Source: Russula earlei
Taxonomy: Eukaryota; Basidiomycota; Agaricomycetes; Russulales; Russulaceae
Assembly: GCA_025769875.1 (NCBI GenBank)
Contig: JAGFNK010000032.1
Coordinates: 62,001-126,000 of the forward strand
Length of the DNA stretch: 64,000 nucleotides
Direction: 5' to 3'
Below the pieces are notes generated by a model, which was not told the origin of the DNA, searched no databases, and saw nothing but the letters and a program-made list of their open reading frames with translations. Positions 33,480-44,862 of the stretch are shown one piece after another. The position numbers were made by a program, and so were the translations under genes. The first letter of the stretch is position 1. The number at the start of each line of letters is the position of its first letter.

Positions 33480-35402
33480 AATGTTCCGCCACAGGTTTGT
33501 TATTCCCACAAACGAAAACGTCGGCGCATCGCGTGTGAAAGGTCGGTACAGTTCTGGCCTTCCAGCCCAGGCTGCTTCCTCCATGTAAAATTCGAACGCC
33601 CGTTGAAGCGCCTTGGCCCCGCAGGCGAAGACCCTTGCACTTATCTCTGTGGCAATTCCCTGGGCCTTCTTCCGCAGCCTGTCCAAGCGCTCGTCCAACA
33701 GGAACTTCGCGTCTGGGGTTCCAGGCAAGCACCGCTGATGGGCCCATTTTTCATTTAATTAAATTCACCCGTGTCCTGACAACCTTTTAGCAGGGCCGTT
33801 CAGGGTCATCATGATCACCCACACGGAAGGGAATGGACAAACATCACTGATCACGTCAACCCACTCCTTGCTGAGCTCCTAGGTAGAGGATCACTGTAGT
33901 CCGCCTCTCGACGCCCGTGCTCAGCTTGACATGTCCTCTTGTCTCGGTCAAAGGTGCGCGCGAAGCCTGAGGTCGCTTGCATGGGCACTCTGACGGCCAA
34001 TCTACACCTTATGATGAATACCTTCTACAAGCCCACGCCCGAACGCTACAAGCTACTTTGCGAGAGCATGGCTTTTCCGTCCGACCAAGTGGGTCACCTC
34101 CTGTATCAATCGCCACCTCGTGTGCTCCATTGGGTTTTTTAACGCCGCACTTGTCGAAAGTACGCCTTTGCTTCCCAGGTGAAACTACACGGGTTTAATC
34201 CCAAAGACGCTATCATCGAGATGTTCCCCCGTGAAGGGGAGTTCTGCCTTCGAGAAGAGGATATTTTGGAAGTAATAGAAAGACAGGGGTCTTCTATCGC
34301 CCTTGTCATTTTCAGCGGAGTACAGTACTACACGGGGCAATGGTTCCCGATGCAGTCGATCACTAAGGCAGCTAAGGCCCAGGTGAGCTTTCCCATTCCT
34401 CGCCGGGTCGTCGCCCGGGCGCCCCGAAATATGTCAACCAACTCTTAAGACATGCCGTCCAGGAAGAACTTTTTTTTTCTTTTCATTGACTTGTCTCATA
34501 TTGGCTCCTTTTTTACGTTTTTACTTCTGCTGATCGGCACCACAAACAGGGTTGTATTTGTGGATGGGACCTCGCCCACGCGATCGGAAATGTCCCTCTG
34601 TCTCTTCACGATTGGGACGTCGACTGGGCCGTCTGGTGCAGCTATAAGTATCTAAATTCTGGTCCTGGGGGTATTGCCGGCCTCTACGTTCACGAGAAGT
34701 GGGACCAGGATATGCCAAGGTGCCGTAGTTTCACACCTTCTCCGGCGCGTTTCACCGATCCCCTGTCCTGCCATAACGTTTGTTTATTATCACCTGGCCG
34801 TTTTTGTGCTGCCCGGCCTCGAATGCTGACATTGCCCCATTTGAAGATACGCGGGCTGGTGGGGTCACGATCCCTCCACACGTTTCCTCATGCCACCCGA
34901 ATTTTCCCCTATTCGAGGGGCTCAAGGGTTGCAGTTATCCAACCCGTCCGTCCTCGGCGTCGCTTCTTTGCTTGGCTCTCTCCAGGTGTTCAGAGAAGCG
35001 GGGATGATGAGACGTTTGCGGGTACGTTCTATCGAGTTGACAGCACACCTTGAACGCCTCCTGGTCCGGTCGGCGTATTTCGTCCCGCCACGCGAGGCCG
35101 TCGAGAGAGTGCCGTTATACGCCAGTCCGACGGATCACGCTCAGCGTTGCCATCCTGCATTCACCATCATCACGCCTCCTGATGCAAACTCTCGGGGGTC
35201 GCAACTCTCCCTTATGTTTTTCTCGTCGGACACGGGACTCATGCATAAGGTTCACGAGGGCCTTATTAGTTATGGTGTCATTGGGGATGAAAGACATCCA
35301 AATGTCATTAGGGTGGCTCCTACAGCTTTGTACAACACGGAGCAGGATTGCGAGAACGTAGCGAAGTACTTGGAAGAGGTTCTCGGGGCGCTAGACATCT
35401 AA
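33480..35402 (+). CDS. BNA5: Kynureninase
   Basis: PLP enzyme that cleaves 3-hydroxykynurenine to 3-hydroxyanthranilate and alanine. Exons read [87 protein letters not shown] (the Lys binds PLP), [16 protein letters not shown] and a long last exon to the TAA at 35402. The intron at 33725-33793 has a GC donor (CAG|GCAAGC) and an AG acceptor. At about 33952-33963 the exon junction is one base out of frame and no alternative site rescues it. The N-terminus is about 25 residues shorter than usual, so a small 5' exon may be missing. Motif order is otherwise complete. Confidence 0.88.
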
Positions 35403-35430
35403 TGGAACTCTGAATAAATTTTACAGTGTT

Positions 35431-36577
35431 TCAAATGTTTGTTACATTGAGTATGAAATCCCCCACAATCTCAGTGTATTTTACCGACTGAAGAATCGCG
35501 TTGTGTTCACCCTTCAGATCGTCAAAACTTTTTACAACTGAACCAACGTTCCCAGGACGTCCATCGCAAAGGGATTGTAAGTGGCCATACATGGCATGGC
35601 TTTGCGCTGTATCCACCAGAGTATCTCCTTTGGAGTGAAGGATGACCCAGCAAATATGACTTGCCCCCTCGCGGAGGGTCATCTTTGTGGTGGAATAGCG
35701 ATCGTAAGCTGACAAGTCGCCGAATGTGTCGCGAATGAACCAGTCGCGATAAGCTGGAAAGGAACGCAGCAAGGCGTCGATGTCGTATATGCCCTCCGCA
35801 AAGACGACGCCTCGGACGGCCCGCAAGAGCGGCGCAGAGGGCACGAGGGCCGGCTCCGACGAGTCGAGCAGTATGCACGCCAGCATATGCGCGCTGCAGC
35901 TGTGGCCGATGAGGAACATTCGGGTCGGGTCGTACGGCGGGGAGCGGCTTCCCTCGAGGGGCCCAGGCCAGGCGAGGAGGAAGGCGAGCAGCTGGAGAAC
36001 GTCCCGAGCGTGTGCCGGGTGCCGCACCTCGTTGTCCGGCCCGGTCAATCGATAGTTCGGCACGGCCACAGGGAAAGACGTGTATGCAGCAAGGCCGCGC
36101 GCGAGGGCACCGTGGTCCGTCTTATCTTCGCTGTAGGAGGCCACGCCCCCCAATCGAAGCGGTAGTAACGGTACGGTAACAACACGACCGACCGATTGAC
36201 CGACCGACCGACCGAACGAACGATTTTTGTCACCGCATCCCGCATGTCGTCGCGCGAATATTTATTTTATTTTATTATTTGGATCCCATGGATGTGGGTG
36301 CGAAAAAAAAAAAAAAAAAAAAAGACGCCAGAACTCACGAGCGCCAAGCTCCGCCGTGGACGAAGCATACGAGGGGAGGCGGCCGAGCGACTTGGAGGGC
36401 CTGAGCGGCCACTCCCGATACCGAGCCACCGGAACGCTCTGGGCGGTTCTCCGTCGTCGTCGTCGTCGGACGAGGGACGAACAGGTCGAAGCTCCGCAAG
36501 GGGTCGTGCGGACCGTCACGGTCACCGACGGGAGCGGCGGAGGCGTATGGAATATCTAAAAAGTCGTCCACGTCCAT
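35431..36577 (-). CDS. BNA7: Kynurenine (N-formyl) formamidase
   Basis: Alpha/beta hydrolase that turns N-formylkynurenine into kynurenine and formate. Exon 1 (36577 to about 36339) starts MDVDDFLDIPYAS and ends at the oxyanion motif FVHGGAWRS. Exon 2 gives EDKTDHGALARGLAAY, VPNYRLTGPDNEVRHPAHAR, the nucleophile elbow FLIGHSCSAHM, an aspartate at SKGDTLVD and the histidine at KGEHNAIL, so the Ser-Asp-His triad is intact. The intron (about 36338-36133) holds a run of 22 A/T bases and GACC repeats. The stop at 35431 lies 28 bases from the kynureninase stop on the other strand. Confidence 0.9.
36186..36323. repeat. Simple repeats within the formamidase intron
   Basis: A (GACC)n-like tract near 36186-36225 and an A-run of about 22 bases near 36303-36323, both inside the predicted intron. 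Confidence 0.7.
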
Positions 36578-37940
36578 GGAGAGCGTCAGAGAAAAAAGGA
36601 AGAAAGGTTTGCGGGTGTGAGTCGGGCGGGTCGGGCGGGTCACGTTGGTTGGTGACGATGATGGGTCAGGTTGGTTAGTTCCATTTGGTATGGACTGACC
36701 ATCCCCACGCACATCTCTGTCGGTGCACTGTTAATGCCCCCTTGTCCAGAGCCAGTTGAACTGTGCAGGACAACATCATCTGTCTCGTTATCTCCGACAC
36801 CAGCGCGACGCAATTAATATCCGAGCACTGACTGTGAGCAACGACTATGTTTCAATCGTGGAGAATCGTCCAGGTCATTCTTTTAACGCAACGGCCCTGT
36901 CCCCTGGCTTCCCCACGTAGTGCCCTTGCCGACCACGCGGACGCGTCATGAGCTTCAAATGCGCGGCTGGTGGTGTCCCGTATCTCATCATCTGCGCTTA
37001 TGGGCACACCTGTAGAAGCCACGCGCCATCTTCTTAACAAGATGACCATCGTCTACTAGGGAGAGACATGACGAGAAGGTACAACCAGGGCGCGATTTTC
37101 GCCTCTCCGGCACCCGCGAGAGAGCACCTCGTATTCTTACTACCGCCTAATGTGAGCTCGTGGGGACCCGGTCGAGGTTCACGGTCCAAATGCCGCAGGA
37201 GGGCGGTCATCCGCTCCCAGACAGAACGCCAAAAGGCAACATGGAACCCGCGACGCCAAGTTGCGAGCACCACTTCACTCACCGCACCGGCACGCGTTTT
37301 CCGAGAGGTAGAGAACGCGCCCTCCCGATGACATCCGAGGCACCGCCGCTCGCTCGTCACGAAATCGCTCAACGATGAAATGTGCCCGACGGACTCGGAG
37401 ACAGCCACGCAAGAGAGCCAACAGGGGGCGGGACCAGAACCTTTTCCCCCCCCCCCCCAATTATCGATCCGAGCAGCGGCAAAACATCGTGAGAGAGCAG
37501 GCCGAGCAATGCATGCCGCGAAACGTGTGGGGCAACTCACCGGGCCTCAAGCAGCTCGTTGGGTCAAAACCGTGGACCGTCAGACGGGCCACAGAGAGGG
37601 GAAGAAGAGAAGAAAGAAGACGGGCAAGCGCAGCCGAGAGAAGCCCACCACCGGCCGCAGTCCTTGTCCTGTCTTCACGACCATGCCCATCGGAAATACT
37701 TGTCGTCGTCCTCGTTCGTGAGAAAGAGAAACGGATTGCATGAGGGCGAGCGGGCCAGGTCCGAAAATGTCTCGAGCGCATCGTCAGAGCGCCTCTGTAC
37801 TGTGACGGTATAGATTATACGGAGCAGGCGAGTAAAACGGAAGATATGGCGTCTACCTCGGCACGATGGCCGCCGCTGCGTGTGAAGGACGAGTCGAGTC
37901 ATCGAGATGGTCATGGGGGGCGACGGCATGGCTTGGCCCG
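36578..37940. other. 1.4 kb without a supported gene
   Basis: Long overlapping open frames exist on both strands (for example 37034-37540), but none shows a recognisable domain or splice pattern. A run of C lies near 37447-37458. Confidence 0.4.
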
Positions 37941-37974
37941 TGACGTCATATTAGCGCGCCCGGATGGTATAAGG
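37941..37974 (+). promoter_or_regulatory. CRE/ATF site and TATA box ahead of PMP3
   Basis: A perfect palindrome TGACGTCA lies at 37941-37948, the consensus of ATF/CREB-type bZIP factors. TATAAGG follows at 37968-37974, about 90 bases before the ATG. Stress-type control is an inference from the known role of ATF/Sko1 factors in fungal stress genes. Confidence 0.55.
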
Positions 37975-38064
37975 CTCGCGTAAGCCGCAGCCGTCGACTT
38001 ATTCATACCCACAACCAAGTCCGCCTTTCGTACCACAACCCAACAAACCTCGCCTCGTAATAAA

Positions 38065-38601
38065 ATGGCTTTCGCTGGTTCCGACCTCCTTAAAGTGCGT
38101 TTTATTTGTTGTTTTAGACTTTATTTTGGCGTCTTAAGCATGTCTTTTTTAGATCCTGTCCGTCCCCCGCGCTCTATCTCTTTTTGGAAGAACCGTTCAT
38201 CGTCTTTGACTAGCTGTGCCATCTTTATCCCTCCCGTCGGGGTGTATTTAGAGCGCGGGTGTCACGCCGACCTCGTATGTGCCCCTTTACCTGCGTAGCC
38301 CTGTCTCGAGTCTGATCTTCCACGCCGCCCTCGCCCTTCGCCAGCTGATCAATATATTGCTCGTACGTATTGCATACGTCGGAACCTTTACCGTCGGATC
38401 CCTAACATTCCCCTTCCATAGACGTTCTTGGCCTACATGTATGCATTTATCCCGCCCGTACTCGCTTCCACATTGCTCACATGTGTTTCTCTCCTTTCGA
38501 TCCTAGTCCCGGCATTATCCATGGTATGCCAACATATTAACCCCTCTACCCCACCCGTTCTCATTCATCGAACAGCCCTATACATTATCCTCAAATATTG
38601 A
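38065..38601 (+). CDS. PMP3: PMP3 / RCI2-type plasma membrane proteolipid
   Basis: Tiny two-helix membrane protein that affects membrane potential and salt tolerance. Seven exons encode 57 residues: 38065-38094, 38153-38157 (five bases), 38214-38274, 38345-38362, 38422-38438, 38507-38523 and 38576-38601. Joined, they give MAFAGSDLLK, ILCAIFIPPVGVYLERGCHA, DLLINILLTFLAYIPG and IIHALYIILKY, the full family pattern with stop TGA. The 5-base exon is needed to keep frame: reading on from TCC through the next donor would be one base out. Every intron has GT...AG ends. No frame open across the locus shows this gene, so an automatic caller would miss it. Confidence 0.92.
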
Positions 38602-38732
38602 GGCCGAAGGCGCGCCACACCATTCCTATTCACTTGCTTTACCGTAGACAGTTGATGTTCGGATTTGTAAATTTATATTGGGGGATTGGGCAATTACGAT
38701 AAGGATTTATCAGGTCCCCGCGCGTCTGTTGC

Positions 38733-41541
38733 TCATGCTGCCGTTGCCCTTCCATCACCGTCTTCGGACGATTGCACGTCTTCGTCGCTATCATCATCAT
38801 CGCTCTCTTGTTCGTTGAATTCGTGGATCATGCGCGCCCCGACGATCCAAATCTTTTGCAGGTTCCCCAATAAATCGCTATTCCTGACGTCTTCGCCTTT
38901 AGCTTCCGGAAGCGCATGCCAATTTCGGATGTCGTCTTCCTCGACAATGTCATTTTGATAAAGCGCTGCCAGTATTTGACCGAATAGGTGAAAACGTGTC
39001 GAGGCCGCGCAGTGGTACTGATAGTTAGGGTGATTGTGAGTTCTGGGTCAAGGACCCCAGAAGAAAGGGGAGCTCACTTGTAAGATTGAGACAGTTTCCA
39101 CGCCGTCCACGCTGCCAATAAGGTTGATCAAGTCCCCCCATCGATCCACCCATTTCTTGATTTCAACGCGTTGCGGCGCGGCACCCTCAACGAGAGGAAT
39201 CTTCTCCACGATCCGGGCGACGACGGCTTCGCGCACCCTGCGCAGGGGCACGTTGCTCGCCATGCGCAGCGTCTTGAGCTCGACGCTGGCATTCTCGAGC
39301 GAATGACCTTCTAAAAAGGCCCGATCGAGCGTGTCGCCGACTTCCGTCTGGAATTCCCGCTCACCCGCCGATACGGCTCCTGCTGCTGCTGCTGAGGCAC
39401 TGGAAGCCGGGGGAGCGGACGGTGGCGGAGGACGACACCGAGGCGTTCTGCGAGAAAGAGTCGTCGTCCTCGTCGCCCTCGTCCTCGTCGCCCAGGCCTT
39501 TGTCGTCCTCGTCCTCAGAGGTGATGGAACCGTGATCGGCTGGGATGAGGTCGGCAAAGTCGTCGCCTGTAAAGAGCGTGACGGACGATTGACCGTGGGC
39601 ATCAGACGGGATTGTAAGAAAGAAGGAAAACGCACCCAGTCGCATCAGTCGCCTGTTGTTGAAACTCTCCACCTCGTTCTCGTATACGTCTTCGTCGCAC
39701 TTCTGCCCACTTCTTCGAGGCCACACGAAGGCTTCCGAGTCGGGACCCAATCCCTGCGAAAGGGTAGATTGATCTGCATATCAGGTATCAGCACCAGGAG
39801 TAGGAGCAGACTCGCGACGTGCAGAAATGCGCACTTTGTTCGGCCTCTTCGAGTTCCGAGTCATCGGCGTCGACTTCATCACCGTTCTCATCCTCAAGGG
39901 ATTCGTCGATCGTCATCGAGTTGGACTTTTGCCTTTGCTTCGACACCCTTTCGAACGACTTGAGAACCGTTCCCGGGCCTAGCTTGACGCCGTCCCCTAT
40001 GAGCGAGCCCCGATCTATCCGGCTACCCTCTCCGATTTGCACTCCAGCACCAACGATGCAGCTCTCAAGGACGCAACTAGGACCTATCGTCACGTCATCG
40101 AAGATATACGCATTACGCAATGCAGTCCCCGCCCCGATGGAGCATCGTGCGCCGATTGTAGACACGATAACCTGGGCCTCATCGTGTATTCGAGTCGAAG
40201 GTCCGATGAGTGTATTGTTGCCGATCTTGCATGTCCTGCGAGCCTTGTCAGGCGGGTTGAGGAGAATTCGTGACCAGTTCAGGCACTGACCGGGAGAGAA
40301 TGACGGAATTATCTTTTGGAACATATCTATTACCGCGCAGATGATCGTATGCATGTTCACCGGGGTAATTGTCGTCAGGCACCAGCGGAAACGTCCATCG
40401 GGAAAGGATGTCCTTGCTAAACGGTGTCAACGTCACCGAGGTGCCAACGCCTGACATGCGACCTTACCTAATAGCGTCATAACTACGCGTATCCTGGACC
40501 CGCGAAGCGTAACCCTCTTTTACTATGTGGCAGTATATGTTCTTCATGAGCAGATCCGAAGTGAGCACGCCGTGCACAAAGTCCCGCCTGATATCACCGT
40601 AATCAAAGTTGTCTTGGAATAGAGACGGTACCTGCGCGAGCGTCAGAATTGGCTCCTCGGAGCACAGCACGGGCGGCTTGCCTCCACAGCACAGACGTCT
40701 ATCGAACAGTCGATAAGGTCGTTGCGAATCTCGACGTTGGGGTGATTCTCAAGAACGCCCCGAGGAATTTTTGCGATCCGTTTAGGAGGGTAACCCGTGA
40801 CCGGTTCATAGTGCAGGCATTCCGAGGTAATCTTCATCGAGGACGAACACCGCCGAATCGCCTTTAGGACCTCGATAAGCTCGTCAAGACACGCCCTGGT
40901 ACAGCCAGTAGCCGATCCGCTCACCTGGTCCGGTGCGAGGTCCCACTCTCTTTAACGACCATGGTCATGATGGCGTCCTTGTTGGTCTTCCGCCGTTCCT
41001 TGTGCGCGCGGACGACCTCGTCTATGCGAATGTTGCTTACCAAATCGCCCGAGACGAGAACAAAGTCACTGGTGATGATCCCGTGCGTGTAGATGTCGCG
41101 CATGGCATCTCCCGGGGAAAACGTCTCTTTGGCTGTCATTACGGGCACGATCTTGAGGCCGCTTGATGGATGTGACCATCTAGAGTGCCTGCGGATGGAG
41201 TCGTTGGCGAGCCAGAGAGCTCTCGGCTACTGACTCACTGAATCGTCGCTTTCACCTGTTCGGCATGTGAGCGGCAAATGACAAAAACCTCCTGTACGCC
41301 TGCAAGAGCGAGGCCCTCCAGAGTCCAGTCTAGTAGAGGGGCATTGCAGATGGGAAGAAGACACTGGCTATATGATTCAGAGGGTGCAAGAATTACGCAG
41401 GCAAGGTGCCTAAACCTTGGGTCGATCCGTGGTCAAGGGCTTGAAGCGCTTGTTGAAACTGTCAGCAAGGATGACGGCCTGGAGCAGTTGGTCTGTTTCA
41501 TCGTCTACGCTGCCTTTGTTTGCCGAAGACTTTGAGGGCAT
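38733..41541 (-). CDS. GCD6: eIF2B epsilon subunit (guanine exchange factor)
   Basis: Catalytic subunit of the factor that reloads eIF2 with GTP, the control point of translation under amino-acid stress. It starts at 41541 (MPSKSSANKGSVDDE), then QAVILADSFNKRFKPLTTDR and CLLPICNAPLLDWTLEGLAL (nucleotidyltransferase-like fold). TSDFVLVSGDLVSNI follows, and then the left-handed helix hexapeptides (CKIGNNTLIGPSTRI, GARCSIGAGTALRNAYI). An acidic linker leads to the W2 (eIF5C) domain with VPLRRVREAVVARIVE and WHALPEAKGED. The acidic tail ends at the TGA at 38733. Many introns of about 50-60 bases. The domain order is complete. Confidence 0.91.
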
Positions 41542-42100
41542 CGTTAAGGAAGCATGAGGGTGAGGGTGTGCGACGAGTCACCGCTCGCCATCACTTGGCT
41601 GGTATCGCTTACATCATGGATGACATCATCAGTGATGCGAGGAATTGACTTCAGCGGTGCTCGACTTCGAGGCTGACCTTTTCATCAGCGTAAACGCGTA
41701 CGATTTCCTCCATCGACGTGACTGATGTATTATTTGGCCCATCGGAGGAGCCATAGGTCGTGTTATGTGCCTTCCATCGCCTTGTGTCCATCTTACCCGT
41801 TGCGTGTCGTTTCAGGCCGGTTGTGGCTGTCTGTTTATCTCTGGATATAGGTCACATACCTATAAAGGTCGTAGGAATAACACTCAGGCTGGAGGGCGCG
41901 ACGTTGAGCTGGGGGCGTGGTGATGCGGTGCCGGCGTTTGATACGTAAAAATATATTGAACTGAGGTGTGGGGATGGGGACTTTCTTGCTAGTATCGTTG
42001 TGGCACGCAGTGGGATGGGGATGGAGAGAACCCTTGCCTGTCGCGGCCCGGAAACACGTATGCCGTTTCCCTTGTCATCACTATTACTCTGCTCTTCTCG
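41542..42100. promoter_or_regulatory. Divergent region between GCD6 and ATG6
   Basis: 559 bases between start codons on opposite strands. No clear motif was picked out. Confidence 0.4.
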
Positions 42101-43818
42101 ATGGCCTTCGTCTGCCAGCAATGCAAGCAGCCACTCCAGGTGAGCTTGATGCACGTAATAATCGCATTTTATTTCCGACATGATCATCTAGCTGGACGCG
42201 TCACTGATTGACCTCACGCCGTCCGCGTACGACATGATCGTTGGCTCTCTTCCTCCCCAACCCAACATTCAACCCCCTCCCGCATCCGACGAAGAGAAGT
42301 TGGCGCAACTTTCTGCCCCGTCATCAGCAAAGTCTGCATGGAAATCCACAAGGCAGACATCTGACGCCTCAATCTCGCCCCGGGCACAGGGAAAGATCCC
42401 CCAGCGGTCTCCGCTTCTCCCAAGCGAGTCCTTTGTGATCCTGCAGGACAGTGTCGTCCATAATATCCCCTCCAATGTTCTCCTTCCCGTCACAGGTGCG
42501 CGAGTCCTTGTCTGCCGATTCAGGTGCAGCGACCCCGAAGAAAGAAATGCCGCCAGACGACGTCGACCATGTAAACCCTTCTCCTTTATCACACCACCTT
42601 CGCTCTACACAACGCCTCTTGAACACAATCTCCAGCAGAACGGATGTCGATCATCCATTGTGCGCCGAGTGCACGCATATACTACTTTCAACACTCACAC
42701 GACAGCTAGAGGAGATCAAGAAAGAGCGCGACGGGTACATTGCCTTTGAGAAGGAGGCAAAGAAAGAGAAGGATAGAGAAAAGGAGGGATTGACTGCACA
42801 AGAAGCCCAGCGGAAGATCGCTCGATTGAAGGAAGACGAGCGGTCCGCTATCGAGAAACTTCGTGAAGTCGAGCGAGAACGCGAACAGCTCGCCGAGGAG
42901 TTACGCTCACTAGAGCTCGAAGAGAAAGCACTCGAGGAGGAGGAGGAAGAGTACGGTCTTATGCATCTTTTTTTCGTCGTACTCAAAATATCCTTTTACT
43001 ATGTGCAGATTTTGGCGATCATATAATTCTCACATGCTCAAGTCGGCGGAGCAGAGTTCTTATCTGGCGTCGCTCCGCGCAACGTACGCCTCAGACTCTG
43101 CTACCCTAGAACGGCTGGAGCGCACGAACGTGTACAATGACGCATTCTGCATCGGGCACGATGGCGTTTTTGGAACTATCAACAATCTTCGCCTCGGCAG
43201 AGTCCCAGGCGTTCCAGTGCGTCAAACTTTCGTCCCATCCTCACTACGCTTTGAAGCCTGACGAGGCTGGATTAGGTCGAATGGGCTGAAATCAATGCTG
43301 CATGGGGACAAACACTTCTCTTATTATATACCATTGCCCGAAAGTTGGGTTTCACATTCGAGAAGTGCGTTTCATCAAACGCGCACCCGTTAGTGTCGGC
43401 TCACGTTCCATACAGTTACCGCTTGGTCCCGATGGGATCATTTTCTCGCATAGAAAAGATTACCGGCGATAAGGCCACTTATGAATTGTATGGATCCGGT
43501 GATCTCTATCTTGGTCGATTTCTGTATAATCGACGGTTCAACTCGGCGATGGTGGCCGTGTTGGAATGCTTAAAACAAATCATGGACTGGGTCAAGTCGC
43601 AGGATGCAACCGTCGAAGTTCCCACACGCGTGAGTATTCTGTCGAGACGTCGAATATCCCGCTAAGACTATCGATGCAGGATCATCAAGGACAAGATTGG
43701 AGACTCGTCGGTGAAGTTACAATTCAACCAAGAGGAATCATGGACTCGGGCCTTAAGGCACGTGTTACTTGCTCTAAAGATCTTGCTCAAGTGGACCACA
43801 AGTGGTAACAATGGTTAG
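42101..43818 (+). CDS. ATG6: Beclin 1 / ATG6 (VPS30), PI3-kinase complex subunit
   Basis: Scaffold of the VPS34 lipid kinase complexes in autophagy and endosomal sorting. The N-terminus has a CxxC pair ([10 protein letters not shown]) and [15 protein letters not shown]. The middle reads [10 protein letters not shown], then [20 protein letters not shown] and [10 protein letters not shown] long Lys/Glu coiled coil (42715-42950) and the BARA domain follow: NAFC-type [48 protein letters not shown] and CLKQIMDWV. Exon 1 is 42101-42139. The frame changes between 42440 and 42490. A 43-base intron starting GTCGTCC fits the phase but is unusually short, so a base indel is the alternative. The stop is at 43816. 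Confidence 0.9.
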
Positions 43819-44071
43819 CCAGAGAAAAGGATATACATTTTTATTTTACTTGTAGCAGTACTCATGTCGAGACAGCGACGCATCAGGAAGATCACAAAAT
43901 TCTTGCAGGCTTTAGGCACTTTTTCGCTTGTGAACAAGCCAAAAGTGAAGCCAGTTAAAAAAGATGACACAAGCTCAAGCACATGTAAATTGGGAAAAAA
44001 AATTAAATTAAATAAAGTCGTGGCTATGGTCGAGATACAAATCCTAAGCTCGCGTTCATCATTGCACCGTT
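43819..44071. other. 3' flank of ATG6
   Basis: AT-richer strip with a run AAAAAAAATTAAATTAAATAAA near 43996; nothing else recognised. Confidence 0.3.
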
Positions 44072-44407
44072 TTACACCCACTTGTGACAATCTGCCTCTA
44101 CCAAATGCCATGTAATCTTTCCGGCATTGAGTAGTTCGGGTTGGTCCTGACAAAATCTTTCCAAGTCTCTGGACTCGAGTCCGGAATACTCGTGAACAAC
44201 AAAATGGCGATTGTCGCGTGTACAAATGTCTCCGGACACACATTCACTGATGCTGCCTTCTGGGTTACGAGGCTGCAGTACTATCTCCCACTCCCTCCCA
44301 GCAAGCCCGACTGTGCCTTCGCTTGCTCCACTCGATGCGGCTGATGTTTGAGCTGGGGGGAGTTTGATGGGCGTCACAAGGTCTGGCTTCTTGTTGGACG
44401 GCGCCAC
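44072..44407 (-). CDS. Hypothetical short protein, doubtful
   Basis: An open frame of about 110 codons with balanced composition (GREWEIVLQPRNPEGSISE, then LERFCQDQPELLNAGKITWH). The first codon in the track is GTG and no in-frame ATG stands near, so if real it needs an upstream exon. No domain is recognised. It faces the peroxygenase relic. Confidence 0.25.
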   Translation of the reverse strand: MAPSNKKPDLVTPIKLPPAQTSAASSGASEGTVGLAGREWEIVLQPRNPEGSISECVSGDICTRDNRHFVVHEYSGLESRDLERFCQDQPELLNAGKITWHLVEADCHKWV

Positions 44408-44524
44408 GGCAAATTTGGCCTTGATAAAGGGGCCCTAGTCAACCACTCAGAAACTGGATCTGTACCCGTCCTCGCACACCCTCGAACCCCCCACACCGAT
44501 TACCGACCCGTGTCGCTCACAAAA

Positions 44525-44862
44525 ATGACCACCCCTACATCCCTCACACATGACAACGCAAGCAGCTCGTCAGCCATCGAACACGACTCACATGAATGGC
44601 ATCCTCCACAAGCCGGAGATTCCAGGTCACCATGTCCGGCGCTCAACACCCTCGCAAATCACGGCTTCCTGTGAGCACTCTCACTTTCATCGTCGTTCGA
44701 GATTGCCACGGTGCTCATTATCGCCTCATAGACCCCGCGACGGGAAGCGGCTCACGGGCCCAGTATCAACTCACGGCCTCGAAGAAGGTCACAGTCTTTT
44801 TATCGCACTCGCCCATGTCTTGGCCAACGGAGGCGTACCGCTGCTCGGACATGGTGGCAGAA
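44525..44862 (+). pseudogene. Heme-thiolate peroxidase/peroxygenase (chloroperoxidase family), truncated
   Basis: The start MTTPTSLTHDNASSSS leads to SHEWHPPQAGDSRSPCPALN and TLANHGFL, which holds the PCP motif whose cysteine binds heme in chloroperoxidases and unspecific peroxygenases. After an intron of about 67 bases the frame continues PRDGKRLTGP, LEEGHSLFIALAHVLANGG and stops at a TGA near 44865. The EHD/EGD acid-base region and the rest of the fold (more than half the usual 230-260 residues) are not found downstream in any clear form. Gln/Thr repeats follow near 45150. Likely a relic. Confidence 0.65.

Noticed and set aside
37034..37540. 168-codon minus-strand frame
   Set aside because: Overlapped by equally long frames on the other strand, no domain, and composition reflects GC content.
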